Shown: positions 26,141 to 37,500 of the stretch, piece by piece
Layout of the letters: every line of letters begins with the position of its first letter
Position numbering within the stretch: position 1 is the stretch's first letter
Made by a program: the position numbers and the translations under genes
Origin: Apis mellifera
Taxonomy: Eukaryota > Arthropoda > Insecta > Hymenoptera > Apidae
NCBI RefSeq assembly: GCF_003254395.2
Contig: NC_037646.1
Coordinates: 7,411,881 to 7,475,880 of the forward strand
Direction: 5' to 3'
DNA: 64,000 bases
The notes under the pieces: model-generated
The model's database searches: none
Told to the model about the DNA's origin: nothing
The model's input: only the letters and a program-made list of their open reading frames with translations

Positions 26141-28397
26141 ACACGACGTAGACTGAATTTAGCAAACCATTTAGCGAAGCCGCCAAACACTTCTAACTCT
26201 GTCCCTTACTGCAACTTCTAATATTTCGAATGTTAAATAAAATTATACTTTTATATCGTTTCGTGATAAATGATTTCAGTTATCGCTTGATTTTCGTGAA
26301 AAAAAAAATGGAAAAAATAAAAAATATTTCGAGTATCGGGAAAAATTAAATCGAGAGAAAAGAAAAATGATGAGAAAAATACGATACATCGGACTTGTAT
26401 ATCGTGGAGTCTACATTCGTAAACGAAAGGTGCACATAAACTTGTTTACAAGAGGCGACAGGAACAGGAACTTAATGCGTGCACTGTATTTGAACAAAAA
26501 GTTGTCCGCTGCAATGGTGTGTGCAGTCGCACTAAACACACGGATCCAGCCAAGACCTTAATACTGCGTAGAAGATTCAAGGGAGGGAGAAGGGTAGGCT
26601 TAAACTGCGCACTTTCACAGTTAGGGGACGATGATTCACGAATACACCAGCCAATGCACCCATGAATAAATATGCAAACATAATAAGTTTGTTGAAATTT
26701 CGTTTCACAACCTGTCTCCTATCTTTGACGACGTAAAGCACGTTTCGCATAAAAAAAAAAAGAAAAAAGAAAATTTATTATGCACCGAGCAAATTTATCC
26801 ACGTTTCTGAATACAGCGATAGCGTTTCAACGGAATGGAATAGAAATAGAATACAAGATAATTTAAATGTATCGCTAGATATCGAAAATATCGTGAATTT
26901 TTTTTTTAATAACACGCTTGAAAGGATGAAAAAATTCGCTGAATTTCGAACTCGAATTGTAGGTAAAGATCGTTTGTTTGGCACGTGCGTTCCGACGGAC
27001 ATAACAGTCGTAACGTATCACTACAAAAGTCACGTTTAATTACGACATACTGTGACAATATACTTTGCGCGATCGATAATGTGGCATCTTTTTTAGCGAC
27101 ATTTTTAGCGTTGGACGTCCGATCTTTGGCACCGAAAAGAAAATGCAAAACATCCAAATGTAAACGTCATGTGTACAATAGAGCTTCGTTTCGGATTGAA
27201 ATTATTCCATGAAAAACTGAACGATGAAAAATACCTTGGAAAAAAATTGGGAAAATATTATCCGTTTAAATTAATATCCATCGATAGATATAGCGTGGAA
27301 CAACTGTGGACACACAACCATCAACAAATCAAACAGAAAAAAAAATTTATTCTCACGACCGTTGTTGTGTATATCCGAGGTTACTTTTTATCAACATATT
27401 TTAAAATGACAACTATCTGCGGAGAAGAATCACAAACACGACATTCCTTTTTTACGAATTCTCCAAGGTCGCTTTATATTGTTACTTGCAAAAAGAAACG
27501 AATACAACTGGGCCGCAATGACACGCTCTGGTGGAAACATTACATTTTTTTTTCGTATATCATAAATGAAACGAAGAATTAGTTATTTACGTATATAAAT
27601 TTCTTATTTGATTGTCACATTTTAATTTTAATCGAAAAAAAAAACATGCGAATTTTTTCTCGTTCTAGCATTAAAACTTCAAAACACTGTTGCACTCCTT
27701 CGAATATAGAAACACACGGTCAAATTTTCCACCGGGAAAAGAACGATATAAACGATGATTCGTTCTCTTCCCAACATTTGGAATTCCAAAAGCAATCGTT
27801 TCGCCATAGCGCGCGTGAACAGAATACTATTCAAATTTGATCACTGCATCGGTTGTTCGGAAGAATAGCGCGACGAGAGGACGAGACGACTATTTCACAA
27901 ACGCGACCACAAACTGCAATAAACGATAATTTTTCACGGAGAAGAGGAACACAAGATTGTTGCACCTTCTTTGGAAATTTCCTATCTCCCTGTTCGATTT
28001 ACTTTTTCCATCGTATCGTAACTACACATATGTATATACACGCGTGATGATATATATATACTTGGAACTTCCTGGAATAAAATCATGACTCGACCGAACG
28101 AATCATAGACACAATGCACGCGACGAGCGCGCATATTTTTCTCCGCCGTCCAGAGAAGCTTGCGTGCACACGTGCCGCGAATAGAGAAGCACGCGGCCAA
28201 CACTCGACACACGACCGAATGACCCGCGACGCGAATAAATTTCGCAAGATGGGGCGAGAAAGAGCGCGCAACGAGAGAGAAGGAGAAAGGACGAGTGAAA
28301 GAACGAGAATGGTAAGAGAGTGAAGAACGTACATAGTTACAATAAACGATATATCTCTTGGCGCGTGTCGATCCGACTCACCGACTCACTGACTCAA

Positions 28398-28422
28398 TGA
28401 CTGACTGACTGACTGACTGACT
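28398..28422. repeat. TGAC tetranucleotide microsatellite
   Basis: About six copies of TGAC in a row, next to degenerate ACTCAC/GACTCA units just upstream. It lies inside the GC-richer island at 28.1-28.7 kb. TGACTGA-like units resemble AP-1 half-sites, but slippage of a simple repeat explains it. Confidence 0.8.
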
Positions 28423-29574
28423 CGGAGATGCACGGCGCTAAAGGCAACTGAGTGAGGCAGCCGGCCGGTCTGCCTCGTTGCATGTGAGCGTGCAGCCGGC
28501 AGGCGAGCGAGGTGGGGACAGGGAGGATGGAGGAAGGGTTCAAAGGGAGGGAGAGCCGCGAGAGAGGCGAGAGAGGGACGATGGAGGATCAAGAGGAGGT
28601 GAAGGACGAGGAGAAGGCGATAGAGGACGAAAAGGTGGTGGCAGGCTGCGGGATGAGGAAGGGAGGATGCTGAAGAAGGAAGGAGTACAAGCGAGTCACG
28701 CCTGACAAGTAACGTTCCGTCTCTACTTGCACTTTTCTTCGTGAAGAATGTGAAACGAGACGATTCTCTAATTATAATTTCCAATCGAACGTGTAATAAT
28801 TTCGATCGTAATTATTAATCGCATCGCGTTGAAAAAATAATTTTTCCGTGTATAAAATATCTTGGATCATCTTATCGACGAAATACGAAATATAGGTCAG
28901 CGATTCATTCGCGCAAGAATGGAACGATAAAAACCGTGTATACGAAAAGGATCCTCCAACTTTTCATTCTTCATCCGTTTCCAATTTATGCAAAACGAAT
29001 GCGATCAACGTGGTGTCTACGCGACGATACATAATCGATAAAAATGTGTAATACTTGATGATAGAAATGTAACCTTACCGCTCGAGGTCTCCAACAAGCG
29101 AGTTTGATGCGATGCGACTGTGGGGTGGGGGAGAATGTTAGAACGAGAGACAGAGAGAGAGGAAAGAAGGATGAACACGAGCACGAGAGCAAAAAGGAGA
29201 GGAAAAGGGACAGAGAGACGCAGATAGAGCTTGCGCCGTCACTGTCGAGCTTAGGAGTCAAGTTCTAGTGCACGGCCGAAACGGGAGAATCGACTTCCCC
29301 CCTTCCTCGCCCGCCGCCGTCACGAGCTGGCTCGTCCAATGGCGCAACGGTGGGGGAAATGGTCGAAAGCGAAGGGGAAGGGAGCGTTTGCAATGTCGAG
29401 CGTGCGCGACGAGGCTTGCATGAGATTTCTACCAGGTGACCGAAATATACACCTCCAATGTACACCGACGTGTAACGACGAATCTGATAAGGGAAATAAG
29501 CCAGGAACCTCTAACGAAGATTTACGTTAATGCCTGTAACTAGATGCTGGATCAGATACGCGCGTTTTCGTAAG

Positions 29575-29593
29575 GACGCGTTTCAAACGCGTC
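29575..29593. repeat. Inverted repeat carrying two ACGCGT boxes
   Basis: GACGCGTTTCAAACGCGTC has perfect 9-bp arms around one C and contains two ACGCGT hexamers (MluI/MCB-like). It lies at the edge of a CpG-richer island upstream of usp. Possible roles are a dimeric factor site or a small hairpin; neither can be shown from sequence. Confidence 0.5.
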
Positions 29594-32203
29594 TTTTCAA
29601 ACAGGAGTCTAGTCGGTGTGCCGCGAGAGGTTATTTTTAGCAGCGTGCGCCGATGAAACGAGCGCGAATCGGTACATACCGAGGAATCGCATCGAAACGA
29701 TTATAATTAACGATCGGAGCCGGTGGTTCTCTATCGGCACGGCACGTTCGATACCGCGTTTTAAATTAACAACACCAGCCAGATTGCCGATGGAGATAAG
29801 CGGGACGGTCACGAACGATCGTTTCCCTTTTATATATCTCATGTCGATAAAACTTGTTCACGACAGGCCAATAGCAGTGGCACGAAGCACACAAATACGT
29901 GACCAATAGCGCAAACAATATCAATTTCACGCGAAAAATTGACATTCTCGTCTCTACCGATAACAAGATTCCCTCTTTTTTTAACTCGTATATATATATA
30001 TATATTGGCAGTCTCCGTTTTCTTTGTTAACAGTATACCGTTCGGGAAAAAAAATATCCTTGCAGCGGCCTTTCGTGGAACGGAACACGTCTCCACAAGT
30101 AGTCTGCCGCACCTGTTCCAATACTTTTTCAATTCGTCTCAACATACTAGACACACCCGTTTCCTTGTCCTCGCAGCAACTAAGCTCGCTTCTTTTTAAA
30201 CAAGTTCAATCAAAGTTCGATTCTTCCTTTTGTTTTTTTTTTTTTTTTGCACTCCTCTCGAAACTGTTTGGCCCATATACCAGCTAACCGACACCCTCTA
30301 TGTAAACTCACGGTAATCAACCGCGTATACGTATACACGCGGTCGAGTATCGCGTACGTATATATATGTATATACGTACATGTATACCGATAGCGTCGCG
30401 TGCTGCGTCGTTGCTGCAACTTGTGCGCGCCTGTGTGCACATGCATGTGTGTACAAGCACGTGCAAGAGCGTCGATCGTGTAAGTGGTCGTCAAGGTTAG
30501 CCACCTACTCGCTATCGCGGGACTCGTGCACACTTTCTGCCGATGCATTTGAGTCGTCTTGCCAGCTTTAAAGTTTATTATGCGCTCGTCACGGAGAAGA
30601 AAATCGAGGAAACGAATCCCGGAGCCATGGCTCGGTCTTCTCTCTTCGTCCCATTCTGCGACTTGGCGCATGTTTTATGGCGCGTTTCGTGCATCCACCA
30701 CGGTTGTGCAACACGCGCCACCGCATATTCTTTACGAGTGGTTTCTTCAATTTTTTATATTTTAAAAATAGTTGTTTACGATACTTCTCGGCTCGGAATC
30801 GATAAAATATGTTTCAAAGAACGATTTTATTACTTATTACTTATTAAAACAGAGAGAGGTTGTTAACTTTAATAAAATAATGGGCTTTTTCTTTTTTTTT
30901 TTTTTTAACGAGTAGTTTATAGTTTTCACGATTTATGTTATTTCTTATGTTATTTCCATGTAAAAAATATTTTAATCGCCGATGGAAAATTTTTTACCAA
31001 CATGATGGACGATATAAAGGAAAATAATTTGATATATTACGATATAAAAGTAATGGTAATCCTTGCTTGTTTTTGCGAACAGGTGAATAGAACGAGAAAA
31101 GGTTAACAGGACTCGCCAATATTCCGTTTACATTCTTCGTCGAAACTGGTTTCTCCCTCGTTTCGTCGTCGGGGATACTGTACGGTCCTTTGGACCCTGG
31201 AAACGTTGCCAAACATGCGAGAAAAATCAACGAAATTGATTCATCTTCTTATCTTAGAAAGAAATTGAATCAATCCAAATTTAATTTAAATTTCTACAAT
31301 ATTAATTTCACGTTGAAACAATCGTGAATTCAAAACTGCAATTCAAGAATCACAACCACTATCAAAAAAATGTTTAAGGAACGTTTAACGTGCTCGTTCG
31401 ATTATGACATTCGACGGAAGCATAATTTGAATGCGAAGGAAGTTGAAGCGAGATAGAAAAAAAAAAGAGAGAGAAAGAGAAGGAAAAAAAAAAAGTCTGA
31501 TGCAGAAGAAAGCAACGGCGGTCTGGTGCAGCTGTTGGTACGGTTGCACACAATGCAAAAATTCGGGTTCTAATTCTAAAGCGAATACCAATCAACCCCG
31601 GCATTGTTCACCCGTGAAAGCTCGCAATTTTTCGGGGTTAATCGTTCTTTGAAACTTAATAAGCGGCGAGGCAACACCGTTGGATGTCGTTCTTCTGGGG
31701 AAAAAAAGAAAAAAGAAAGGAATATCCCTAGCGAAGACTGGACACGCATCCGAAATAAAAAAAAAGAAAAAATCAGGGAAGGGATGTCGAAGGAACATTT
31801 GAAAAGTTTTAACACCTGAAACACGCCACTATCGGAGAACCGGTCAACAATCCTAGTGGTAAATTGGCTATTGTGAATTCGTCTTGTGTCGCCAAAGAGT
31901 CTCGGACAACAAGTAAAGGGATATTTATTTTGAGAGGGATTGAATTATGAGTTTACTTCTGTGATTAATTCCTTTTGTTTTCCGTATAAATTTCCGTTTG
32001 TGAAAATTTTCTCGAGAGAAGAGATCACTTTGAGTAATGATTAACAATCGATATAAATGATTTTAAAGATTTCTCGATATTCAAGAAGAACGTGAATATT
32101 AAGAGAATCTAAGAGATGTACAGAGAACCTGTGGAAAATTCGTTTAAATCGAAAATAGGATACCAAAATTGAATTCCAATCTATTAGGAAAAGAGGTTTC
32201 GTA

Positions 32204-32737
32204 ATGGAGCAGCGATTCCACTTTGAAAGCGTTCGTGCGTTTCCGTTTGTTCTCGAATTAACAATCGGAATGCTACGATTACGATCGTATTATGAAATTG
32301 TATGGGATTCCTGTGATCTTACGTCATTTCATTTGACGTATTTCACATTGGCACTAGATCAAATTGTTAAATCAAAAACCGCTTTAAACATTTCCCCGAT
32401 AATTTCGCATAAAAAGAATTATTTTAATAAATTAAATACTAATACTCTTGTTATTAACTTCAACTTCAATTTTGTACAAAAATTTCCAATATTGAAATCA
32501 CGACGTCTACCTCTCGACACATTATATCAAAAGCCCTCAGAAACTCCCATTACTCTAACACCTCTGAACTTCATCGTGCCAATTACCACCCCAACAGTTC
32601 CATCCATCGAAAACGATCCATCAAACCGGTCAATGCTTGAGCGTGGATCGGATCGGTCGCACTCACCAGCCTTGTGCACTACTATGCACTTTATGCACTA
32701 CACACAATCCACAGCTATAAATAATGCTCGTTCATGA
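32204..32737 (+). other. Orphan 177-codon open frame, doubtful gene
   Basis: This is an unusually long uninterrupted frame for such AT-rich DNA, starting MEQRFHFESVRAFPF. I recognise no domain, signal peptide or repeat. The middle is Asn/Phe/Lys-rich and the end Ser/Thr-rich. There is no clear splice context and no family similarity I can name. It could be a lineage-specific protein, part of a non-coding transcript, or chance. Confidence 0.15.
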
Positions 32738-32991
32738 GGAGAACGAGAGGAAGGATGATGATCAATCAGGTGTGGGTGGAAGGGATCAGAAACAAGTTGC
32801 CAGAAAGACGGAGAGAGACGGGGGGAGAGAGAGAGAGAGTTGTTGTTGTTGTAGAAAGAGAGACAGAATAGTCAAGGACAACGTACGTGGCCACCGCATT
32901 GCGACGGAAGAATCAACCACACGCTCCTGAAATTCCCTCCTCGCTCGTGTCGACCAAGGAACGACACTCGTCCGTGTTCATAGACGATTCG

Positions 32992-33000
32992 TATAAATAG
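32992..33000 (+). promoter_or_regulatory. TATAAATAG core-promoter motif
   Basis: TATAAATAG sits at the end of a moderately GC-rich stretch. The same nine bases recur at 36297-36305 and 37652-37660, always on the plus strand. The copy at 37652 is followed by an arthropod initiator-like TCAGT at 37698-37702, which is farther away than usual. Chance is likely for at least some copies. Confidence 0.15.
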
Positions 33001-36000
33001 TTCGTTCACCCGGTTGAGACCGATCCAGAAAATTGTGTACGGTGAACGTTGGATAAGTGCCCGAAAATTTGCATCCAAATCGAGCACTTATGGAGTAATA
33101 TAGAATTCATTCTTCCTTTACGGAAACCTTTGAATTCCATTTGTAAGGTGAATGAAGAAGATTGAAAAGAAATAAATATAAATATATCGGGATCGATATC
33201 GATCACTTTTTTTAATAGGAATAATTAGCACGATTACAGAGGATTGTATGAGAATAGCTTGGGAACTTATCCAATATTTCGTGTACTCGGAGATAGGATC
33301 CAATTCTTAAGACACCGGAAGTGGATAGTGCGCTTAACAAAAAGAGCGTTGACGAACATTTGGCATTATGGCAGGATTCGCTTATCAAAGCGAACGAGGA
33401 AGCGTCAATAAAACTGTTCTCGAGTCAATTCCTGTTGAGTTATAGCCGATTTAGCGTGTTCATTGTGCGACGGATGCGCTTCTTCTTGCATCTCAGTGCA
33501 CGCTTTTCACCGTCCATCGCGAATAATTGTTTGAAATTATTGGAATCCTTGCCCTAGAGTAGTAAACTTGTTCTTGCATCTTGTGGCACGGATCAAATAC
33601 GAAAGTTACATATAAATATAACTTTTCAAAATTAATCGTATAAGTTGGATCGATCAGATATTTTCTCCGATGAAATCCTAGGAGAACGGCGGTAAAGATA
33701 TAATGGTCGATGGAAAAAAAGCTTGATTGCTTCTTTTTATTTTTATTTATTTTTTTTTTTTTTAATATCGCCAGGTATGTTTCCCCTCGGACGATGAGAT
33801 AAACCTTGACCAAGTTAAGGATAACCGTATTAAGACTCTCCACTCTCGTAAGCCAATCAAGCGAAGAAAGTGCTTAACGGAAAGCGAATTATTGTTTGTT
33901 CTTATGTTGGACAAGTGTGGCAAGATGGTATATAAAAATAATAATATACTACCTTTTCAGCCCATTCACCGTCTATTTTTTGCTGAAATATCTCTTTCCT
34001 TTATCAACTTGATGATAAATTTTATTCTCATAACGAGAATTAAAAAATAATAATAATAATAAGCAAGTCGACTCTAATGAAAATTTTAAAAGATATTAAA
34101 ATTTATCTATTTTCTCCGATTTAAATTCGCATATTTGGTTTAATTAATAATTACTTACGCGGCCAAGCATTGTTATTCGTGCTCAAGAAACTTCTCTACT
34201 CACCTGCAACAGAAAAAAAGATGAATAATTAGAGATATATTCTTTTTCTTTCTATTAAGATATATTATTTATATAATTATATATTATAATATATATATAT
34301 ATATATATAAATATTTTATTTTAAATAAAAATAAATATTACAAAAAAAATATATATATATAAATAATTATAATCAATAAAATTAATAGAAAATTAAAAAA
34401 ATATTTATAAATATTTTATGTTAAAATTTTATACTGATAAATTAAATTATAAATACATCTTAATAATTAGAGAAATATTTCTTTTTCCTTTTTAAAAGTG
34501 CCATTAAAATTTAAAAAGTTAAATCGGAAAGACAGATTAGTTTATCGTAATTTATACGATCTCTACTTTTCGTTATTATTCACATTTTTACTTATTTTAT
34601 TTCTCATAATCATCCAACGACCCAAAACGAGTTTCTAAAACGACTTCGTCGACTTGTTACGACTGTTTCTAGACCAATTCGCAGGATCATCTCCACGTCC
34701 GGCAAACGAGAAACTTTGCTATCACATTGCTCGTGAAAGCTTGGTTGGTGATTTCCTGTTACACGGTCCCATCGGAAGCGCGGGTTTACGTGACGAGGCT
34801 CCATTTGCCGATCTCGCGGGAATGTCAAGGTTCCCGGTGCAATTTCACGCTGAAACGCGATTCGTGCGTCCGACGTTTCCAGCCCGACCCCACCGTGGCT
34901 GCTTCCGTGGAAAACTTGGCGGGACCATCGGCTATCGAACGAGGCCCGAATTGGGTCAAGTGCGGATTTCCCAAGGAAACGCATGCACCGTCGTCCTCGT
35001 GAAAACAGGGAATAGAATTGAAATGAAAGATGAATCTTTCACACTTGTGTGATTGTAACGTTTCTGAATAATTAGAAAGGATTAATTTTGAATGATTCCT
35101 TTTTTTTAATTATTCTTTCTTTCAATCGATTGACTTATAAATCAGTTGCAAAAATATTTCTCTATCTATGAATATAGATAATAATTCGGTATAATTAAAC
35201 GAAGAAAAAGGACAAGTTAAGGAAATTATTTTTTTATATGGATAAATGTTTTAGGATAAAGTGACGAGAAAAAAAATTAAAAGTTTCGCGAGAATTTTAA
35301 TTATTATATCCTTGAATTATGTGTGACGTTTAAACAAACGAAAAAAATTTATAGAACGCGATATCGTTTCGCATGCTGTCGAGGGAAACGCATAAAATAG
35401 AACAACAATGCGTGGCACTGAAACCAGGAGGACAATAAAAGCTGCACTCGCTGTTGAAAGCAAATATAGGTCAATCAAATGTGCACGTGTAATAAAAATA
35501 TAATAGGCACGTGTAATATATATAAATATATATTTTATACATAATTTTTCACGAAAATTATCATGAATGTGCGAGAGATTGAAAGATCCGAAAAGAAAGA
35601 AATATCGATTTTTGTTGAAAAAAGAAAAAAAAAATAGGAATTAATTCGATAAATTAGAATAATAAGAGCAACCTAAATCAAGAAACGAAGCACGATAACG
35701 AAGAAAACTTGGCTGGCATGAAGAATCAGAAAAATAGGTCAATTTAAATAATACGGGGATTACACGTGCGTGAAAATTGCAAGGATGTCCTCGTATTCTA
35801 AGGTGGAATACATTTACAGATATACATTATATGGTTCAAAGTATCTATTAAAATGCTTAACAGGCTATAATTTAATCTTAAATAATAAATATATAATAAT
35901 ATATACTATAATAAAAATAAAAAATATATACTATTAACTAATTTTTTTTCATAATTGGACAATTTAAATTAATAATTTAATAATTCGCTGATTATCGAGA

Positions 36001-36892
36001 AAGAAAAAATTCTAATAAAATAAATTTACCGTTAAGAAACGAAAAAAAAAAAATCAAGATAAAGAAACGAGATTAGATTAACAAATATTTTTTTATAAAA
36101 AGAAAGACCATATACGAAGTGATTCATTAAGAACATTTTTCACGATTTAAAAAAATTAATTATCTCGATGAGAGGAAAGAAACGTTTTCGATCAAAACAA
36201 TATCAAAAAAATCGAAATTAACAAAAAAAAAAAAGTGGCATAATTTGAAACGAAAATAACCCGTTAGAAGATCGGTTTCCGATACACCAATCCTGATATA
36301 AATAGCGTTAAATAACGGCAAAAATAGGCAAACGTCCCGAATACTTTGAAGCTATATAGCGTGTCGTAACACCTGTGTCTCGATGTCTGGAACCGTGGAG
36401 AGACCGGGGAAGCTAGGAGTGGAGAGCCTGGTCAGAGTACGCAAAAGGAGGAGGCAAGTAGGTCACTAGGTGAGTCGTGCTAAACAGTGCACGGGAGTGT
36501 CCCGACATTGACCTATATGTCTACTTTGTGTGTGCACTTGCCTTCCCCTTCCGTGACCCCTCCACTCTTCCCTCGCTCACCTCACGGCTCTCCCTTTCGC
36601 CCGATCCCACTTTCCCGCCCCGCCATCCCCTCCAGCGGCGCGCTTTCCAGCCAATTGCATATAGGGAGTCCGCTTACACTCCGAGTGCAACTTTCTCCCC
36701 ACCACCGCGACGCCACCCCGGCGCCGGACCGTCCCGTCACCCTGGAACAGACGCGATCGATGCCCCGACGCGACCGACCACCACCGCCGCCACCGATTCG
36801 AGATCCTCCCCCTCTTTAAATGTCCATCGCTTGGAGATAGTGGTTTTCTTCGTTTCGCTAGTTAAGGGGGAATCAAAGATATGGGTTATGCA

Positions 36893-37500
36893 GGGGAATT
36901 CGAGTATTTAAATCCAGCTCCAGGTTTTTTGGCTTGGAGCTAAAAATGGAAAAGCTTTAAGGATAATATTTGTGAAATTGATACAAGATTTTGCTAACAA
37001 GATTTGCTATTTAGCATTACGATTCGAGTTTTTAGGTTAGGTTTTCGAAAAAATCAATAATTAAATAATTATATATTTTGATTCTATGCGGTGTAGGGGA
37101 ATTCGAGTATTTAAATCCAGGTCTAGGTTTTTTGGCTTGGAGCTAAGAAAGGAAAAGCTTTAAGGATAATATTTGTGAAATTGATACAAGATTTTGCTAA
37201 CAAGATTTGCTATTTAGCATTATGAGTTTTTAGGTTAGGTTTTCGTAGTAATAAAAAATCGTAGTAATAAATGAAATAATGAAATAATTAATTACATATT
37301 TTGATGCAGTGTAGGGAAATTCGAATATTTAAATCGTCCAGGTTTTTTGGTTTGGAGCAGGGAAAAGCTTTAAGAATAATAATTTGTGAAATCGATCGAC
37401 AAGATTTTAGCAAGATTCGAGTTTTAGGTTAGGTTTTCGAAAAACTCGTAGTAATAAATGAAATAATGAAATAATTAATTATATATTTACGATTCTAGAT
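36893..37500. repeat. Three-copy tandem repeat, about 0.2 kb unit
   Basis: Units start at about 36893, 37096 and 37314, each with GGGRAATTCGARTATTTAAATC. They share GGTTTTTTGG, GGAAAAGCTTTAA, an ACAAGATTTT block and a TTTAGGTTAGGTTTTCG block near the end. Copies 1 and 2 are nearly identical apart from small indels. Copy 3 is shorter and more diverged. No coding frame crosses it. It looks like a local tandem duplication. The TTAGG TTAGG core echoes the insect telomere motif, but only as two units per copy. Confidence 0.85.

Noticed and set aside
27169..27582. 137-codon plus-strand open frame
   Set aside because: Its length is within chance for this DNA. The composition is Lys/Phe/Tyr-rich as expected from translated AT-rich sequence, and no motif is seen.
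30210..30671. 153-codon minus-strand open frame
   Set aside because: It crosses a GC-richer CA/TA-repeat region. The product has no domain and looks like translated simple sequence.
36477..36911. 144- and 110-codon plus-strand frames, Pro/Thr/Ser-rich
   Set aside because: Two overlapping frames are open because this island is C-rich and lacks stop codons. Neither looks like a real protein.
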